From positions 1 through 64,000 of the forward strand of contig JABSPK010000017.1 of the NCBI GenBank assembly GCA_013214065.1: DNA of 64,000 nucleotides. The letters run 5' to 3'. This DNA comes from Flavobacteriaceae bacterium. GTDB lineage: Bacteria > Bacteroidota > Bacteroidia > Flavobacteriales > Flavobacteriaceae. Positions 7,612 through 16,190 of this stretch are shown here, piece by piece (the first letter of the stretch is position 1; the number at the start of each line of letters is the position of its first letter). The notes beneath the pieces are model-generated. The model was given only the letters and a program-made list of their open reading frames with translations. It made no database searches and was not told the origin of the DNA. The translations under genes and the position numbers were made by a program.

Positions 7612-9957
7612 TTAATCCTGTTGGTTCAAAAATTCAAAAAAGCGTTGCCTAAAGGCGTTGTTGGCCTCTTCGGTATTCAAAAGAAAATAATACCCCATGA
7701 AGCGCTCGAGCTGAAGGGCGTTGATCAAAAAGTTGTATACCGCATTGGTCCGAGCCAATTGGGCATTCAAATAGTTGTTTTGCGCATCTAAAAGTTGTAC
7801 GATGTTCACCGCGCCGTTCGAATAGGAGGTTTGGGTCAGTTCCAAAGCTTCTTTGGCCGTTTCTTCCGAGATTTTCGAAAGCTCGATATTCGAAATTTGA
7901 TTCACCAAATTCAAGACCCCGGAGCGGACGTTGACCGCAATGCCCAGTTCGATATTGTCTTTATTGATTTCGAGTTGCTCTTTCTGGATGATGGCCGTCT
8001 GGCGGTTGATGTTCGATTGGTTCTGATTGATCAATGGAATGGAAAGGCTCAAGCCCGCGTTGTAACTGTTATCGACCAAGCCGAACCCCGCTGGGGCGGT
8101 ACTGCCGGCGCCTGAACGGCTAAAGGTAGAGTTGTATTGACCTTGAACGGCCAAGGTAGGCAGAAAACGGCCATATCCGTTCAATTTCACATTGCGATCG
8201 GTGGCTTCCAAATTATACCCGATAGCCCTGAGTTCCGGGGCGTTCTTCATAGCCTCCTCGATCAAAAAGGCAATGAAGGGTTCCCTCAAGGTCGGGTTGT
8301 CCAACAATCCGAAAAGCTCGTCGTATTTGTATTGTTCGAAAATACCCTTGCTCAATTCGACATCGGCCACATCGATTTCATAATCGGTGGGATTGTTGAG
8401 CACTTGGTTCAAGGCCAAAAAACCCTGTTCCAATTGGTTGATCGCTTCGACCATGGTCTGGGTGTTCTGTGCCAATTCACTGCGAAAACGAAGCATGTCG
8501 GACTTTCCAGCCTGACCTGCATCGAAATTCTGTGTAGCAATATCGAGGTTGCGTTTGGTCAGATCCACGTTACGCACTTGGATCTGGGTATTCGCCTTTA
8601 AGATCAGGGTATTGAAATACGCATTGGAGGCATCGAAAATGAGATCGAGTTGGGCGGCATTGAAATCTTCTTCCTGGGCTTTTTGTAATTTCTTTTGGAT
8701 CGAAATGTTGGCATTGGCCGCTTCCGAAAACAGGGTCTGGTTGAGGGTCAGGTTTCCAGCCGTAGAGAACTCAGGGTTTTGCCCGTTGCTGACAACTGCC
8801 AAGTCGGGATCGACATAGGTCGCCGTGCCCGAAGCCGTCAACGACGGTAGGTAATTGCTATTGGCCGTCTTCACATCTTGGATCGAAAGGTCGACGCTTT
8901 TTTGTTCTGACCGGATTGACAGGTTGTTTTCCAAGGCATCATTGATGACCGTCAATAAATCGTATTCCTTGTTGGATAGTACGTTTTTGAACTCGCCCAC
9001 GAAATCGGTTTCCCCGATCAGACTGTATTTAATAGGTACCCCGATGGCTTCGGCGGTGTTGTAGTTAATGGTCAATCGAGAAGTATAGTCGATGTAAATG
9101 GGCATCTCCGAAAGCGGGGTGCCGGTTACATAGGATTCAATGGTCAAGGCGATCCGTCGAAAGAACTGGTCAAGGTTCTCCGCTGCTTGAAAAGTGGCGA
9201 ACAGGCCGATTTCGACATCTTGCGGACCGTTCGAAGTAAAGGAAGGGATCTTGGCGTCGATACACGCTTGTGCCAAAGTCTTGGTATCGTCACGCGATAA
9301 GAAAAACCCACCTGCCATATATAGGGCATCGATGCCTTCGAGACCCGCTAAGATATCGTTCAGGTTATTGAACGGTATCAGCTTATAATCGGCCCCCAAT
9401 TCGGCCAATTCGGCATCGAAGGTTTCCTTAAAAGGCAAGATGTCCGCAATGGGCGCTTCGATCGCTATCCCCAGATTCGAAAAATTACTAAGTGCCTTGA
9501 ATTTCGCCAAATCGGTACGGTAGGATTCCGATTCGATCAGGTAGGTGAAATTTTCGATGCCGGAGTTTTCCTTGGTCAAATCCAAGGTGATGAGGTCACT
9601 ATTGACTGCCCCGAATAAAATCGTAGGTTTTTTGTGTTCGGTCAATGGACTGATGATCGCATTGTTGACCACCCCGAACGCCAAGATGATATCGGTATCG
9701 TCTTGGATCAAACGATTATAATTCGAACGCGCTGCATCAATATCGAAGTCGTTCTCCAAAAAGCGATCGGCAGGGAACTCGATCGTGGCGTCTTCGCCGA
9801 CCACGGCCTTGATTTCGTTGGTCAATTTGACGATCAAAGGTTCAAGCTCGGAGGTGCGCTGATCAAAAAGGACGCCGACGCGGTAGGTCGGTTTGGTTTG
9901 CGCGAAAGCGCAAAAAGAGACCCATACGACCAATAAGGTAGTGTAGAATGGCTTCAT
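7612..9957 (-). CDS. Fusion of a periplasmic substrate-binding domain with a TolC-type outer-membrane efflux protein
   Basis: 781 residues, against roughly 420-490 for a usual TolC-like factor. A signal peptide (residues 1-20, ending AFAQ) is followed by a two-lobed domain at about 24-340. It shows Rossmann-like strands such as YRVGVLFDQ, DIILAFGVVNNAI and IDALYMAGGFFLS, as in type I periplasmic binding proteins of the ABC_sub_bind kind. From about residue 345 to the end it is a TolC/OEP protein with two helical-barrel repeats (for example NYLPSLTASGTA, later RFLPTLAVQGQYNS) and YSNGAVNIVQLLDAQNNYL near the end. It is the first gene of the pump operon. The binding domain would be periplasmic; its ligand is unknown. 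Confidence 0.88.
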   Translation of the reverse strand: MKPFYTTLLVVWVSFCAFAQTKPTYRVGVLFDQRTSELEPLIVKLTNEIKAVVGEDATIEFPADRFLENDFDIDAARSNYNRLIQDDTDIILAFGVVNNAIISPLTEHKKPTILFGAVNSDLITLDLTKENSGIENFTYLIESESYRTDLAKFKALSNFSNLGIAIEAPIADILPFKETFDAELAELGADYKLIPFNNLNDILAGLEGIDALYMAGGFFLSRDDTKTLAQACIDAKIPSFTSNGPQDVEIGLFATFQAAENLDQFFRRIALTIESYVTGTPLSEMPIYIDYTSRLTINYNTAEAIGVPIKYSLIGETDFVGEFKNVLSNKEYDLLTVINDALENNLSIRSEQKSVDLSIQDVKTANSNYLPSLTASGTATYVDPDLAVVSNGQNPEFSTAGNLTLNQTLFSEAANANISIQKKLQKAQEEDFNAAQLDLIFDASNAYFNTLILKANTQIQVRNVDLTKRNLDIATQNFDAGQAGKSDMLRFRSELAQNTQTMVEAINQLEQGFLALNQVLNNPTDYEIDVADVELSKGIFEQYKYDELFGLLDNPTLREPFIAFLIEEAMKNAPELRAIGYNLEATDRNVKLNGYGRFLPTLAVQGQYNSTFSRSGAGSTAPAGFGLVDNSYNAGLSLSIPLINQNQSNINRQTAIIQKEQLEINKDNIELGIAVNVRSGVLNLVNQISNIELSKISEETAKEALELTQTSYSNGAVNIVQLLDAQNNYLNAQLARTNAVYNFLINALQLERFMGYYFLLNTEEANNAFRQRFFEFLNQQD

Positions 9958-10091
9958 CTGGCTGGATTAGCCAACAATATAGCAAATTCTTACAAAGGGA
10001 AAACCCCTTTCGGTCCAACCTGAAGGAGCAGGCGCAAAAGATAACGTTTCTTTAATTTGGGATTGCCCGTTTGGGAGGACGGTGTAAACCA

Positions 10092-10114
10092 AAAAAAAAC
10101 CCGCAGGAAGCGGG
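10092..10114 (-). terminator. Intrinsic terminator after tRNA-Gln
   Basis: CCCGC, a 5-base loop and GCGGG, followed on the minus strand by nine T residues. It lies just beyond the 3' end of the tRNA gene. The other strand ends in ATTTTT after the stem, so some bidirectional activity is possible. Confidence 0.8.
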
Positions 10115-10125
10115 ATTTTTAAGAG

Positions 10126-10197
10126 TTGGCCTACTAGGACTCGAACCTAGAACGACTGAACCAAAATCAGCTGTGTTGCCAATTACACCATAGGCCA
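10126..10197 (-). tRNA. tRNA-Gln (anticodon TTG)
   Basis: The minus strand folds as a full cloverleaf. The 7-bp acceptor stem is TGGCCTA/TAGGCCA with discriminator A. The anticodon stem GCTGA/TCAGT encloses the loop TTTTGGT, giving anticodon TTG. The T arm contains GGTTCGAGTCC. The 3' CCA is not encoded. It has its own promoter and terminator. Confidence 0.96.
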
Positions 10198-10215
10198 ATA
10201 GCTCAAATGAGCGTG

Positions 10216-10246
10216 CAAATTTAAAACAAACTTTTGTTCCTCCAAA
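10216..10246 (-). promoter_or_regulatory. Promoter of tRNA-Gln
   Basis: On the minus strand TTTG (10246-10243), exactly 19 bases, then TAAATTTG (10223-10216). This is an excellent match to the Bacteroidota -33/-7 consensus, placed 19 bases before the tRNA 5' end. Confidence 0.75.
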
Positions 10247-10347
10247 CAAATTGGCTACAATATGCGCTGTTAAAGGTTTTATTAAAATGCCCGGGCTTCT
10301 CTATTTAATTTGGTAAATTCGCCTCCAATCGGTAAAGCGACTGCTAC

Positions 10348-13300
10348 ATGTTTGCAAAGAATTTTGGGAAATGGGAAACCCTCTTGGGGTGGACCGCCTT
10401 TTCGATTGCCCTGATCACTTATTTTTTGACGGTAGAGCCCACTGGAAGCTTTTGGGATGCCGGGGAGTACATTAGTACTTCGGCCAAACTGCAGGTCGGC
10501 CACCCCCCCGGGGCTCCTTTACTACAAATGATCGGAGCTTTCTTTTCCATGTTCGCATTTGGTGATCCCACCAAAATCGCTTTGATGGTCAATGCCGTTT
10601 CGGTGGTTTCCAGCGCATTTACCATTTTGTTCACCTTTTGGATCATCACCAATCTGACCCGAAAAATGGTCGTCAAAAAAGACAAGCTTTCGAACAGCAA
10701 AGCCATTGGTATTTTAGGAAGTGGACTTGTGGGCGCTTTGGCCTTTACTTTCTCGGATAGTTTTTGGTTCAACGCCGTCGAGACCGAGGTCTATGCCATG
10801 GCCAGTTTGATCATGGCCCTCTTGCTATGGTTGGGGTTAAAATGGGTCGACCACCTCGACGAACCTAGGGGAAACCGATGGTTGTTGTTGATCTGTTTTT
10901 TGATCGGTCTGACATTCGGCATCCAGTTCATGGGCTTTTTGGCCATTCCGACAATCGGCCTGTTGTATTACTTCAAAAAATATCAACAAACCACGGTCAA
11001 GAATTTCCTCATTGCGAATATCGTAGTGGTCGGTATTTTGATGTTGGTCTATAAATTTTCATTGACCTATGTCTTGAAATTGTTCGGATGGAGCGAGGTG
11101 TTCTTTATCAACGAAGTGGGTCTCCCATTCAATTCTGGAACGATCATCATGGGCTTAATGTTCATAGCCCTATTCTTCTTTGTCTTGCGGTATACCCGAA
11201 ACAACGGCTACCAATTGGGCAACACCATTACACTCTGTCTGATGTTCCTTTTCTTGGGCTTTTCATCCTGGTTGATGCTTCCGATCCGCGCCAATTCACA
11301 GACGGTGGTGAATGAGAACAATCCTGAAGACGCCCGTTCGCTTTTGGCCTATTACAACCGCGAGCAATATCCCGGTGTCGAAAGCCCGTTCTACGGTTCT
11401 TATTATTCGGATTCCTTCGCGCCCCCTGGTGATGATATCGATGAAAAACCCAAATACGAAAAAGACCGAAAATTAGGAAAATACGTTATCGTCAACAACT
11501 ACGAAAACGCCCTACAAGGACCCAATAAAAAACATGTCGGCATCATGCCCCGTTTGTGGAGCGACCAACATGCTGAAAACTATATGCGGTATTTCGACCG
11601 CCTCGAATTCAGGATCAAACCCGAATACATCTCGAATACCGACCTTAGAGGTGCGGTAGCCGAATTCCGAGATCTGAATAACCGAGGTGAAATCGATACG
11701 GAGCAATACATTAAATTCTTGCGGAGCTTCAGTGATTACATTGAGGTACAACCCCCTACCCTTGGGCAAAACCTTACCTATCTATTCGATTTTCAGTTCG
11801 GATACATGTATATGCGGTATTTCATGTGGAATTTCGTGGGGCGCCAAAACGATGTGCAAGGCAAATACGATAACAACGGGCAATGGCTAAGTGGCATCGG
11901 CATGATCGACAGCATCCGTTTGGGAAGCCAAGACAACCTGCCGAGCGACGTGCTCGATAATAAAGGGCGCAACACGTATTTCTTCCTTCCTTTCATATTG
12001 GGTATTATCGGGATCGTATTCCAGATTTCGCGAAATCCGAAACACTTTTGGGCGCTGTTCGTGTTTTTCATGTTCACCGGACTCGCCATTCAGTTTTACA
12101 CCAATCCATATATTTTCCAGCCGAGGGAACGCGATTACTCATTGGTCGGCTCCTTCTTTATTTTCTGTATCTGGATAGGACTTGGGGTCTATGGCCTGTT
12201 CGAGGAAATCAAAAAATTGACCAAGGCCAAAATTGCAGCACCCCTAACGACCGTGCTTTGTTTGGCAGCGGTGCCCTTGTTGATGGCATACCAGAATTGG
12301 GACGACCATGACCGATCCGGGCGATACACTGCAAAATCAACAGCCAAAGCCTATTTGGATTCCTGTCAAGAGGATGCTGGTGCCATTTTGTTCACCATTG
12401 GAGACAATGATACCTTTCCGCTTTGGTACGCCCAAGACATCGAGGGCCATCGCACTGATGTAAGGGTAGTGAACACCAGCCTGTTTGCCACAGACTGGTA
12501 TATCGACCAAATGAAACGCAAAGCATATGACAGCGACCCGATTCCTTCGCAATTGACCCACGACAAATACCGTTTCGGCACACGCGACGCGGTCTATTAT
12601 CAAAAGGTAGATCAGGTCTTCGGCCGCGAGGTTTCCGAAAGTCGATGGAGCATCAAGGATTTCATGAATTGGATCGAAAGCGATAACCCACAGACCAAAT
12701 TCAAGTTCATCGTTGAACAAGGAGGTGGTGATGTCAGCGCCTATTCGGAAAGCAATTTGGACATCGTCTATTACCCGACCAATAAAATCCGCATCCCGGT
12801 CAATAAGAAGAATGTTTTGGAAAGTGGCTTGGTCAAAGCCAAGGATTCGGCTTTGATTTTGGATTACATCGACATCGACCTTCCAAAAAGCGCCTTGCCA
12901 AAGAACCGCATCTTGATGTTGGATGTGATCGCCAACAACGATTGGAAACGGCCTATCTATTTCTCAGGTGGCAGCTTCGATAACGCAGAGTACATCTGGA
13001 TGAAGGATTACCTGCAATTGGATGGCTTGGTCTACAAGCTGGTACCGATCAAAACCGAATACGACAGCCCCTTTGAAATGGGACGTATCGATAGCGAATT
13101 GATGTACGATATCGTATCGGAATGGGATTGGGGCAATGCCGGTAGTGATGCCATCTATCACGATCCGCAGACCCGTTCGCAAGGACTGTCGTTCCGAGGT
13201 AATTTGGCTCGTCTGACCGAGACCCTGATCGATGAGAACGAAATCGACAAGGCCAAGAACATCATCGATATGGCCATGACCAATATGCCGTTCGAGTATT

Positions 13301-13701
13301 TTGGGTTCTATGCTTTTGTCGAGCCTTTCGTCGACGGCTATTACAAAGTGGGCGAACAGGAAAAAGCCCGCGAGCTCTTTACCAAATTGAAAAAGGTGTA
13401 CCAAGAACGCCTAACGTATTATGCAGGGATTCCAAGAGACGAACAATACAATCGCTTGGAGGATATCCTTTCGGATATGGAGGGCTATCGACGTAATATC
13501 GACATCATCATTCGTAACCAAGACCGCGAATGGGCCGAAAAAGAAACCTTGATCTTCAACGAATACATCGACCTATTCTCCCAATTCATTGGGGAGGAAT
13601 CCGACTATTTCGAACCGGATTTACCGGATCCAGACATGGAAGATACCTTAACGATAGATAGTACGGCCGCCCTAGAGGGTTCGGTGCCAGTCAATGAATA
13701 G
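10348..13701 (+). CDS. DUF2723 (GT-C fold, TMEM260-type) membrane protein
   Basis: 1117 residues. A membrane half (about residues 1-660) has a dozen or so hydrophobic helices; a soluble half at the C-terminus carries GDNDTFPLWYAQ. Right after the first helix comes FWDAGEYISTSAKL (Asp37, Glu40) followed by GHPPGAP, the hallmark of DUF2723. In GT-C glycosyltransferases the catalytic acid lies in this first periplasmic loop. Human TMEM260, of the same family, is a protein O-mannosyltransferase, so a periplasmic protein or lipid glycosyltransferase is a reasonable inference. The last 150 residues look helical and repeat-like. It stands alone on the plus strand; acceptor and donor are unknown. Confidence 0.85.
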   Translation: MFAKNFGKWETLLGWTAFSIALITYFLTVEPTGSFWDAGEYISTSAKLQVGHPPGAPLLQMIGAFFSMFAFGDPTKIALMVNAVSVVSSAFTILFTFWIITNLTRKMVVKKDKLSNSKAIGILGSGLVGALAFTFSDSFWFNAVETEVYAMASLIMALLLWLGLKWVDHLDEPRGNRWLLLICFLIGLTFGIQFMGFLAIPTIGLLYYFKKYQQTTVKNFLIANIVVVGILMLVYKFSLTYVLKLFGWSEVFFINEVGLPFNSGTIIMGLMFIALFFFVLRYTRNNGYQLGNTITLCLMFLFLGFSSWLMLPIRANSQTVVNENNPEDARSLLAYYNREQYPGVESPFYGSYYSDSFAPPGDDIDEKPKYEKDRKLGKYVIVNNYENALQGPNKKHVGIMPRLWSDQHAENYMRYFDRLEFRIKPEYISNTDLRGAVAEFRDLNNRGEIDTEQYIKFLRSFSDYIEVQPPTLGQNLTYLFDFQFGYMYMRYFMWNFVGRQNDVQGKYDNNGQWLSGIGMIDSIRLGSQDNLPSDVLDNKGRNTYFFLPFILGIIGIVFQISRNPKHFWALFVFFMFTGLAIQFYTNPYIFQPRERDYSLVGSFFIFCIWIGLGVYGLFEEIKKLTKAKIAAPLTTVLCLAAVPLLMAYQNWDDHDRSGRYTAKSTAKAYLDSCQEDAGAILFTIGDNDTFPLWYAQDIEGHRTDVRVVNTSLFATDWYIDQMKRKAYDSDPIPSQLTHDKYRFGTRDAVYYQKVDQVFGREVSESRWSIKDFMNWIESDNPQTKFKFIVEQGGGDVSAYSESNLDIVYYPTNKIRIPVNKKNVLESGLVKAKDSALILDYIDIDLPKSALPKNRILMLDVIANNDWKRPIYFSGGSFDNAEYIWMKDYLQLDGLVYKLVPIKTEYDSPFEMGRIDSELMYDIVSEWDWGNAGSDAIYHDPQTRSQGLSFRGNLARLTETLIDENEIDKAKNIIDMAMTNMPFEYFGFYAFVEPFVDGYYKVGEQEKARELFTKLKKVYQERLTYYAGIPRDEQYNRLEDILSDMEGYRRNIDIIIRNQDREWAEKETLIFNEYIDLFSQFIGEESDYFEPDLPDPDMEDTLTIDSTAALEGSVPVNE

Positions 13702-13755
13702 GAATTCCTCAGGACTGCCAAGGAAAAACCTTCTGATTATTTAATACTTGGGAGG

Positions 13756-14052
13756 TTAAACGTACTCGCTCAAAATACCGATCAAGGTATTGGCGTCTTG
13801 TTCACCACTTTGTCGCCAGACCATTTCGCCTTTTTTGTAAATCATCAAAGTAGGAAGCCCCTTGATGCGTAGTGCCTGGGAAAGTTCTTTGTTCTTATCG
13901 ACATCGATTTTGATCACCTTTCCTTTATCACCCAAGGCAGCAGCGACATCACGAAGGACGGGATGCATCGATGCGGACTGCTCGTTCCAATCGGCATAGA
14001 AGTCTAGCAGGACCGGAACATTCAAATCAATAAGTTCACCAAATTTGGACAT
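13756..14052 (-). CDS. Thioredoxin-like protein lacking both active-site cysteines
   Basis: 98 residues with a clear thioredoxin fold: VPVLLDFYADW, then IKIDVDKNKELSQ, then KGLPTLMIYK with the conserved cis-Pro (about Pro67), and a C-terminal helix. Where thioredoxin has WCGPC this protein has WNEQS (residues 22-26), and there is no cysteine anywhere, so it cannot act as a dithiol reductase. The start is the ATG at 14052, giving a normal thioredoxin N-terminus; the frame runs upstream to 14127. A scaffold, chaperone or protein-binding role is possible. No signal peptide, so probably cytoplasmic. Confidence 0.88.
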   Translation of the reverse strand: MSKFGELIDLNVPVLLDFYADWNEQSASMHPVLRDVAAALGDKGKVIKIDVDKNKELSQALRIKGLPTLMIYKKGEMVWRQSGEQDANTLIGILSEYV

Positions 14053-14075
14053 GGTAAAAACGTTAATTTCCTGAC

Positions 14076-14083
14076 CAAAAGTA
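14076..14083 (-). promoter_or_regulatory. Predicted -7 element upstream of the thioredoxin-like gene
   Basis: TACTTTTG on the minus strand matches TAnnTTTG, 23 bases before the ATG. I see no convincing TTTG at the -33 distance, so this is moderate evidence only. Confidence 0.4.
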
Positions 14084-14143
14084 AGAAAATTTGTTAAAGT
14101 ACTACGTGAAGTAAGCCCATTAGGCAACTGATTTAGGTTAAAT

Positions 14144-15379
14144 TCACGTTAAACCTTTCCTTTTTAAGGTAATCACTGAAATCTCGGGCCAAATCCCGAC
14201 CCGACCAGGGTATCCGATAAATCCGAAACCTCGGTTCACATTGATGTATTGGCCCAATTCTTCATAGACCCCTGCCCAATACTTATAGCGCCATTTCACC
14301 GGACTCCATTTGAACCATCCCGGGATCTCGATCCCGAACTGCATACCGTGGGTATGGCCACTCAAGGTCAAATGATAATGGTAATCATCTTGGATGACCT
14401 GCTGCTCCCAATGCGAAGGGTCATGGCTCAACAAAATCTTGAAATCGGCTTTATCGATTTGCGAAGCGGCTTTCTTCAGGTCACCGGCTTTTTTAAAACC
14501 ACCTGCACCCCAGTTTTCAACACCCACGAGGGCGATTCGTTGCCCATTGCGTTCCAGATAACGATGCTCGTTCAACAAAAGGTCAAACCCCATATCACGT
14601 TGTAAGGACTTTAAATCGTCGAGGTTCTTGGCCTTTTCCGCTTCTGAGGGCCAAGCGGTATAATCACCATAATCGTGGTTCCCCAAAACCGAATACACAC
14701 CATCTTTGGCTCGCAATTTCGCGAACACGTCTTTCCATGGATCCATTTCGGTAGCGCGATCATTGACAAGATCCCCTGTAAAAAAGATGACGTCGCTTTC
14801 TTGGGCATTGATCAAATCAACCCCATAGGAAACTTTTTCCTTATCATCGAAACTACCGCTGTGTACATCGGAAATCTGGGTCAGCGTATACCCGTGGAAT
14901 GCCTCGGGCAAATCGTCGAACTCCAGCTCGTACTTCAAGACCTTATAGTTGTACTTGCCTTTGTACATACCGTAAAGCAAAGCACCGAACGGCAAGGCCG
15001 CGATTCCGAGTCCGATAGCACTTACGAATTTCCGCCTTGAGGGGAAAAAGGCCGCCCCTTCTTCTTTGACACCGGCGATCTTGTGGTATCCATAAGCGAA
15101 CAGACGTATCAAATCTTCCAATAACATGAAAAAACCCAGAAATAAGGCCAATAGGAAAAAGGAGAAAAATATGCCCCCGGCTATCGCGATGTGTTCCCGC
15201 ATGGCCATGCCGGGTTCATAGGTCGCAACGCGAATGACCAGATTGATCCAAACAGCCAAAAAGGCAATGCCGTAACCCAGTTGCGCCCAGGGACTTTTGA
15301 ACAAGGTTTTGAATGCTTGAAAACCATAAAAGGCAAGCAACAGATACAGTATGGAGAGGATGATGATAAATCGTGTCAT
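14144..15379 (-). CDS. Membrane-anchored metallophosphoesterase (YkuE/YaeI-like)
   Basis: 411 residues. Four hydrophobic helices (about residues 3-20, 34-52, 64-90, 115-138) precede a calcineurin-like phosphoesterase domain. All metal-binding motifs are present: ISDVHSG (DxH), FTGDLVND (GDxxxD), LGNHDYG (GNHD), LLSHDP and SGHTHG. Relatives are two-metal phosphohydrolases; some act on UDP-diacylglucosamine or other membrane-linked phosphoesters, but the substrate here is unknown. It lies 90 bases upstream of the thioredoxin-like gene on the same strand. Confidence 0.88.
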   Translation of the reverse strand: MTRFIIILSILYLLLAFYGFQAFKTLFKSPWAQLGYGIAFLAVWINLVIRVATYEPGMAMREHIAIAGGIFFSFFLLALFLGFFMLLEDLIRLFAYGYHKIAGVKEEGAAFFPSRRKFVSAIGLGIAALPFGALLYGMYKGKYNYKVLKYELEFDDLPEAFHGYTLTQISDVHSGSFDDKEKVSYGVDLINAQESDVIFFTGDLVNDRATEMDPWKDVFAKLRAKDGVYSVLGNHDYGDYTAWPSEAEKAKNLDDLKSLQRDMGFDLLLNEHRYLERNGQRIALVGVENWGAGGFKKAGDLKKAASQIDKADFKILLSHDPSHWEQQVIQDDYHYHLTLSGHTHGMQFGIEIPGWFKWSPVKWRYKYWAGVYEELGQYINVNRGFGFIGYPGRVGIWPEISVITLKRKGLT

Positions 15380-15421
15380 TCAATATCTTTTTACAAAGCT
15401 AATTCTTTAAACCGTTCGCAT

Positions 15422-16153
15422 TCAAACGGCCTCGGGTTTAACCGCACTTATGATTTGACGAAGAAGTTCGGCATTCGTTACAGCGATCTGGTCTTCGGCC
15501 AAATGAAGTTCCGAATTCATCGAAATACGGTCAATAGTGGCGACCTTATTTTCAAAAGCAGTGGCCGAACAGTGGATGGCCCGAAGCCCTGCCTCCAAAA
15601 ATCGTTTGGCATTGTCGGCCCGGATACCCCCACCCGCCAGCACGGTCATATCCGTTTGCCGCTGCCAACCGGCCAAGTTCGCCAATCCGACTTCGGCCGA
15701 ATCCGCTTGGCCCGAAGTCAAGACCGTTCGTACCCCCATCGCTTCTAAAGCCTGCAAGGCCGATTCGGGTTTCGGAATCCAATCAAAGGCCCGGTGGAAG
15801 GTAACCGGCAAGGTTCCGGCGCGTTCGACCAAGATGTGGGTACGATCGATATCCAAATCATGATCGGCTAGCAACACTCCGCTAACGATTCCATCGACAC
15901 CAAAAGAAACGCAGTGTTCGATATCGGCAAGCATAATCTCGAATTCATGGGGCGAGTAGGTAAAATGGCCACTTCGAGGGCGGATGAGCACATGTACCGG
16001 AATAGTCAATCGGTCTTTGACCATGGCGATCAACCCATACGAAGGGGTGATGCCGCCAACCCCCAGCTCGCTGCACAGTTCGATGCGATCGGCACCGGCA
16101 TCTTGGGCACGTAGGGCCGAATCCAAACTGTTGGCACAAACTTCTACAAGCAT
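15422..16153 (-). CDS. cutC: CutC family TIM-barrel protein
   Basis: 243 residues, standard CutC length. It begins MLVEVCANSLDSALRAQDAG and contains RIELCSELGVGGITPSYG, VHVLIRPRSGHF, VTFHRAFDW, VRTVLTSGQ and VLAGGGIRADN, the regular strand-ending motifs of the CutC TIM barrel. CutC is traditionally called a copper homeostasis protein, but that role is poorly supported outside a few species. Its divergent neighbour here is a glycosylasparaginase, which suggests a role in glycoconjugate breakdown. The frame is open to 16528, but the CutC domain starts at the ATG at 16153. Confidence 0.9.
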   Translation of the reverse strand: MLVEVCANSLDSALRAQDAGADRIELCSELGVGGITPSYGLIAMVKDRLTIPVHVLIRPRSGHFTYSPHEFEIMLADIEHCVSFGVDGIVSGVLLADHDLDIDRTHILVERAGTLPVTFHRAFDWIPKPESALQALEAMGVRTVLTSGQADSAEVGLANLAGWQRQTDMTVLAGGGIRADNAKRFLEAGLRAIHCSATAFENKVATIDRISMNSELHLAEDQIAVTNAELLRQIISAVKPEAV

Positions 16154-16161
16154 TTCGGTAT

Positions 16162-16176
16162 CTTTAGAATCTAAAG
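16162..16176. promoter_or_regulatory. Palindrome between cutC and the glycosylasparaginase gene
   Basis: A perfect 7-bp inverted repeat with a 1-base centre (CTTTAGA-A-TCTAAAG) fills most of the 37-base gap between two divergent start codons. It could bind a dimeric regulator of both genes; equally it may be a chance AT-rich palindrome. Confidence 0.3.
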
Positions 16177-16190
16177 TTAAGCAACCTATC

